Assembly: GCA_016793525.1 (NCBI GenBank) | Contig: JAEUJT010000258.1 | Location: 1 to 7,031 of the forward strand | Direction of reading: 5' to 3' | Source: Archangium sp. | Lineage (GTDB): Bacteria > Myxococcota > Myxococcia > Myxococcales > Myxococcaceae | DNA: 7,031 nucleotides | Part shown: positions 5,042 to 7,031 of the stretch, in pieces | Numbering within the stretch: the stretch's first letter is position 1 | Layout of the letters: the number at the start of each line of letters is the position of its first letter | Notes under the pieces: model-generated | Seen by the model: the letters and a program-made list of their open reading frames with translations, nothing else | What the model was told of the DNA's origin: nothing | The model's database searches: none | Translations under genes and position numbers: made by a program

Positions 5042-7030
5042 GCCGTGGCGGAACACCACCAGCGCGCGCGCAGGCACGTGGAAGGGCTCGTCGGCGCTGA
5101 CCGATACCTCGCGCGGAAGCCCTTGCGCCGTCTCGAGACACAGGTGCCAGACGTCGCGGCCCGCCACCGGAGGCAACCGCACCACCTCTTCGTCGGCGCC
5201 GGCGTTCACGTAGACGAGCACGGTGTCGCTGACGATGGGCTCTCCGCGGGGGCCCCGCACCGCGACCGCGTCTCCCCCGAGGAACATACCGAAGCAGCGC
5301 AGCTCGGGGTTCTCCCAGTCGCGCGTCTCCAGCTCGCGCCCCGTCGGGTGGAACCACACCAGGTCGCGAAAGCGCGAGTCATTCAGCGTCTCGCCGAGGA
5401 AGAAATTTCGCCGCTCCACCACCGGCAACGCGTGGCGCAGCGCGATGCACCGCCGGGTGAAGTCGAGCAGCGCCCGCTCCCGCGCGTCGAGCTCCCAGTT
5501 CACCCACGAGCGCTCGTTGTCTTGACAGTAGGCGTTGTTGTTACCGCCCTGGGTGCGCCCCATCTCGTCGCCGGCGAGGAGCATCGGCGTGCCCACCGAG
5601 AGGAACAAGCTCGCGAGGAAGTTGCGGGTGACGCGGTCGCGCAGCGCGTTGACGAGCGGGTCGTTCGTTTCGCCCTCCACGCCCCAGTTCGATGAGTGGT
5701 TCTCGTCGGCGCCGTCGCGGTTGTTCTCGCCGTTCTCCTCGTTGTGCTTCCTGGAGTAGGTGACCAGGTCGCGCAGGGTGAAGCCGTCGTGCACCGCCAC
5801 CAGGTTCACCGACGCCGACGGCCGCCGCCCAGACTGCCTGAAGAGGTCGGAGCTGCCCGACAGCCGGTACCCCACGTCGGCGAGCTGCCCGGAGTCGCCG
5901 CGCCAGAAGCGCCGCAGCGTCTGCCGGTAGCGGTCGTTCCACTCAGCGAAGGGCACGGGGAACCCGCCGACCCGGTAGCCCCCGGGCCCGACGTCCCACG
6001 GCTCGGCGATGAGCTTCATACGCGAGAGCACCGGGTCTTGCTGGAGCGCCGCCAGGAACACCGAGCGCGGGTCGAACTCACCGTGGTGGTTGCGCACCAG
6101 CGTGGTGGCCAGGTCGAAGCGAAAGCCGTCGACGCGCATCTGCGTCGCCCAGTAGCGGAGCGAGTCGAGAATGAGCTTCAGCACCTGCGGGTGGCTCGCG
6201 TCGAGCGAGTTGCCGCAGCCGGTGAAGTCGCGGTAGCGCGCGCGGTTCGACTGCTCGAGCCAGTAGTAGGTGGCGTTGTCGAGGCCGCGCAGGCTCAGGG
6301 TCGGCCCGGCGTGGTTGCCCTCGCAGGAGTGGTTGTAGACGACGTCGAGAATCACCTCGAGCCCGGCCTGGTGCAGCGTCTTGACCAGCTCCTTGAACTC
6401 CCGCACCTGCCCGCCAGTGGAGCCCGACGCCGAGAAGCGTTGATCGGGCGCGAACCAGCCGAGCGTGTTGTAGCCCCAGTAGTTGGTGCGGCCGTGGTCG
6501 ACGAGGAAGCCCTCTGACACCGCCTCGTGCACCGGCAGCAGCTCGACGCTGGTGACGCCCAGCTTCACCAGGTGCTCCACCGCCGCGGGGTGCGCGAGGC
6601 CGGCGTACGTACCGCGCAGCTGTGGAGGCACGTCGGGGTGCCGCGCGGTGAAGCCCTTCACGTGCACTTCGTAGAGCACCGCTTTTCGCCACAGCACCTC
6701 GGGCCGCACGTCGCCGGTCCAGTCGAAGTCGTCGGCCACCACCACGCCGCGAGGGGCACCCGGAGCGCTGTCAGACGGGTCGCGCACCTCTTTGCTCAGC
6801 TCGACGCGGTGGCCGCAGAGGGGCGCTTTCCAGTCGGGCTTGCCGGTGATGGCGCGCGCGTAGGGGTCGACCAGCAGCTTGTTCGGGTTGAAGCGGTGCC
6901 CGCGCTCGGGCTGCCACGGCCCGTCGACGCGAAACCCGTACGGCGTGCCAGCGGGGAGGCCCGGCACGTAGCCGTGGAACACGTGGTTGGTCTGGTCGAC
7001 GAGCGGCAGCCGCGACACCTCGCGCTGTGG
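5039..7030 (-). CDS. glgX: Glycogen debranching enzyme GlgX (GH13, isoamylase-type; 5' partial)
   Basis: The enzyme hydrolyses alpha-1,6 branch points of glycogen and phosphorylase-limit dextrin. The frame is open to the right edge. The GTG at 7016-7018 is internal: residues just before it (PQREV) fit the end of the N-terminal CBM48-like domain, and about 50 residues are likely missing. Counting from that GTG (659 aa), the visible parts are the rest of the CBM48-like domain with G-H-R-F-N-P-N-K-L-L-V-D-P-Y (40-53), and the GH13 barrel with YWGYN (180-184), region I DVVYNH (225-230), region II GFRFDLA with nucleophile D302, region III IAEPWD with acid/base E339, and region IV VAVHDGF with D411. 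LLAGDEMGRTQGGNNNAYCQD (480-500) is a typical GlgX/TreX segment. The C-terminal all-beta domain ends in FRHG and then tandem TGA TAA stops. All catalytic residues are intact. It lies upstream of the TerC/Alx gene and would be the first visible gene of the minus-strand run. Confidence 0.96.
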   Translation of the reverse strand, partial: PQREVSRLPLVDQTNHVFHGYVPGLPAGTPYGFRVDGPWQPERGHRFNPNKLLVDPYARAITGKPDWKAPLCGHRVELSKEVRDPSDSAPGAPRGVVVADDFDWTGDVRPEVLWRKAVLYEVHVKGFTARHPDVPPQLRGTYAGLAHPAAVEHLVKLGVTSVELLPVHEAVSEGFLVDHGRTNYWGYNTLGWFAPDQRFSASGSTGGQVREFKELVKTLHQAGLEVILDVVYNHSCEGNHAGPTLSLRGLDNATYYWLEQSNRARYRDFTGCGNSLDASHPQVLKLILDSLRYWATQMRVDGFRFDLATTLVRNHHGEFDPRSVFLAALQQDPVLSRMKLIAEPWDVGPGGYRVGGFPVPFAEWNDRYRQTLRRFWRGDSGQLADVGYRLSGSSDLFRQSGRRPSASVNLVAVHDGFTLRDLVTYSRKHNEENGENNRDGADENHSSNWGVEGETNDPLVNALRDRVTRNFLASLFLSVGTPMLLAGDEMGRTQGGNNNAYCQDNERSWVNWELDARERALLDFTRRCIALRHALPVVERRNFFLGETLNDSRFRDLVWFHPTGRELETRDWENPELRCFGMFLGGDAVAVRGPRGEPIVSDTVLVYVNAGADEEVVRLPPVAGRDVWHLCLETAQGLPREVSVSADEPFHVPARALVVFRHG

Positions 7031-7031
7031 A

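Noticed and set aside
4981..5060. Possible yybP-ykoY (Mn2+) riboswitch before the TerC/Alx gene
   Set aside because: Only 15 nt separate it from glgX, far too little for this riboswitch, and no matching conserved loops are seen there.
5696..6517. Plus-strand 273-codon frame opposite glgX
   Set aside because: Val/Ala/Arg/His-rich shadow sequence; the opposite strand encodes all GH13 catalytic motifs.

Overview
The window is GC-rich bacterial DNA, packed with genes and with very little intergenic sequence. Three things point to a high-GC proteobacterium-like lineage, most likely a myxobacterium (Myxococcota): strong G/C preference at third codon positions, a large TPR protein fused to an apparent outer-membrane beta-barrel, and the style of the GlgX, TerC/Alx and ApaG proteins. 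This placement is inferred from sequence character; no marker gene settles it.

Layout. The left 2.57 kb is one large plus-strand gene, cut by the left edge. It encodes a tetratricopeptide-repeat (TPR) protein with a beta-strand-rich C-terminal third that looks like an outer-membrane barrel. It converges, with only 13 nt between the stop codons, on a run of six minus-strand genes that fills the rest of the window. In transcription order (right to left) these are: glgX (glycogen debranching GH13 enzyme, 5' end cut by the right edge), a TerC/Alx-family membrane protein, apaG, a 58-aa helical protein, a 162-aa small nucleotidyltransferase-fold protein that overlaps it, and a 146-aa protein of unknown function with a coiled-coil end and a basic tail. 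The junctions are +15 nt, 8 nt overlap, +3 nt, 41 nt overlap and +36 nt. The six genes can therefore plausibly be read from one transcript whose promoter lies outside the window, and several starts appear to rely on translational coupling because no good ribosome-binding site is visible.

How the genes relate. glgX, terC/alx and apaG are recognisable housekeeping or stress-type functions (glycogen branch removal, probable Mn2+ efflux, a small fibronectin-III-like protein). They do not form an obvious single pathway. The part most worth a second look is the 58-aa protein plus nucleotidyltransferase pair with the 146-aa ORF behind it. It is a compact two- or three-gene module that resembles, but is not proven to be, a toxin-antitoxin-like arrangement built on a minimal nucleotidyltransferase. 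The TPR-barrel fusion is the second interesting object, since its architecture recalls exopolysaccharide-export porins of the BcsC/PgaA type without any synthase gene visible nearby.

No tRNA, rRNA, CRISPR array, insertion sequence, attachment site, riboswitch or convincing intrinsic terminator was seen. No stretch of more than 300 bases lacks a gene.
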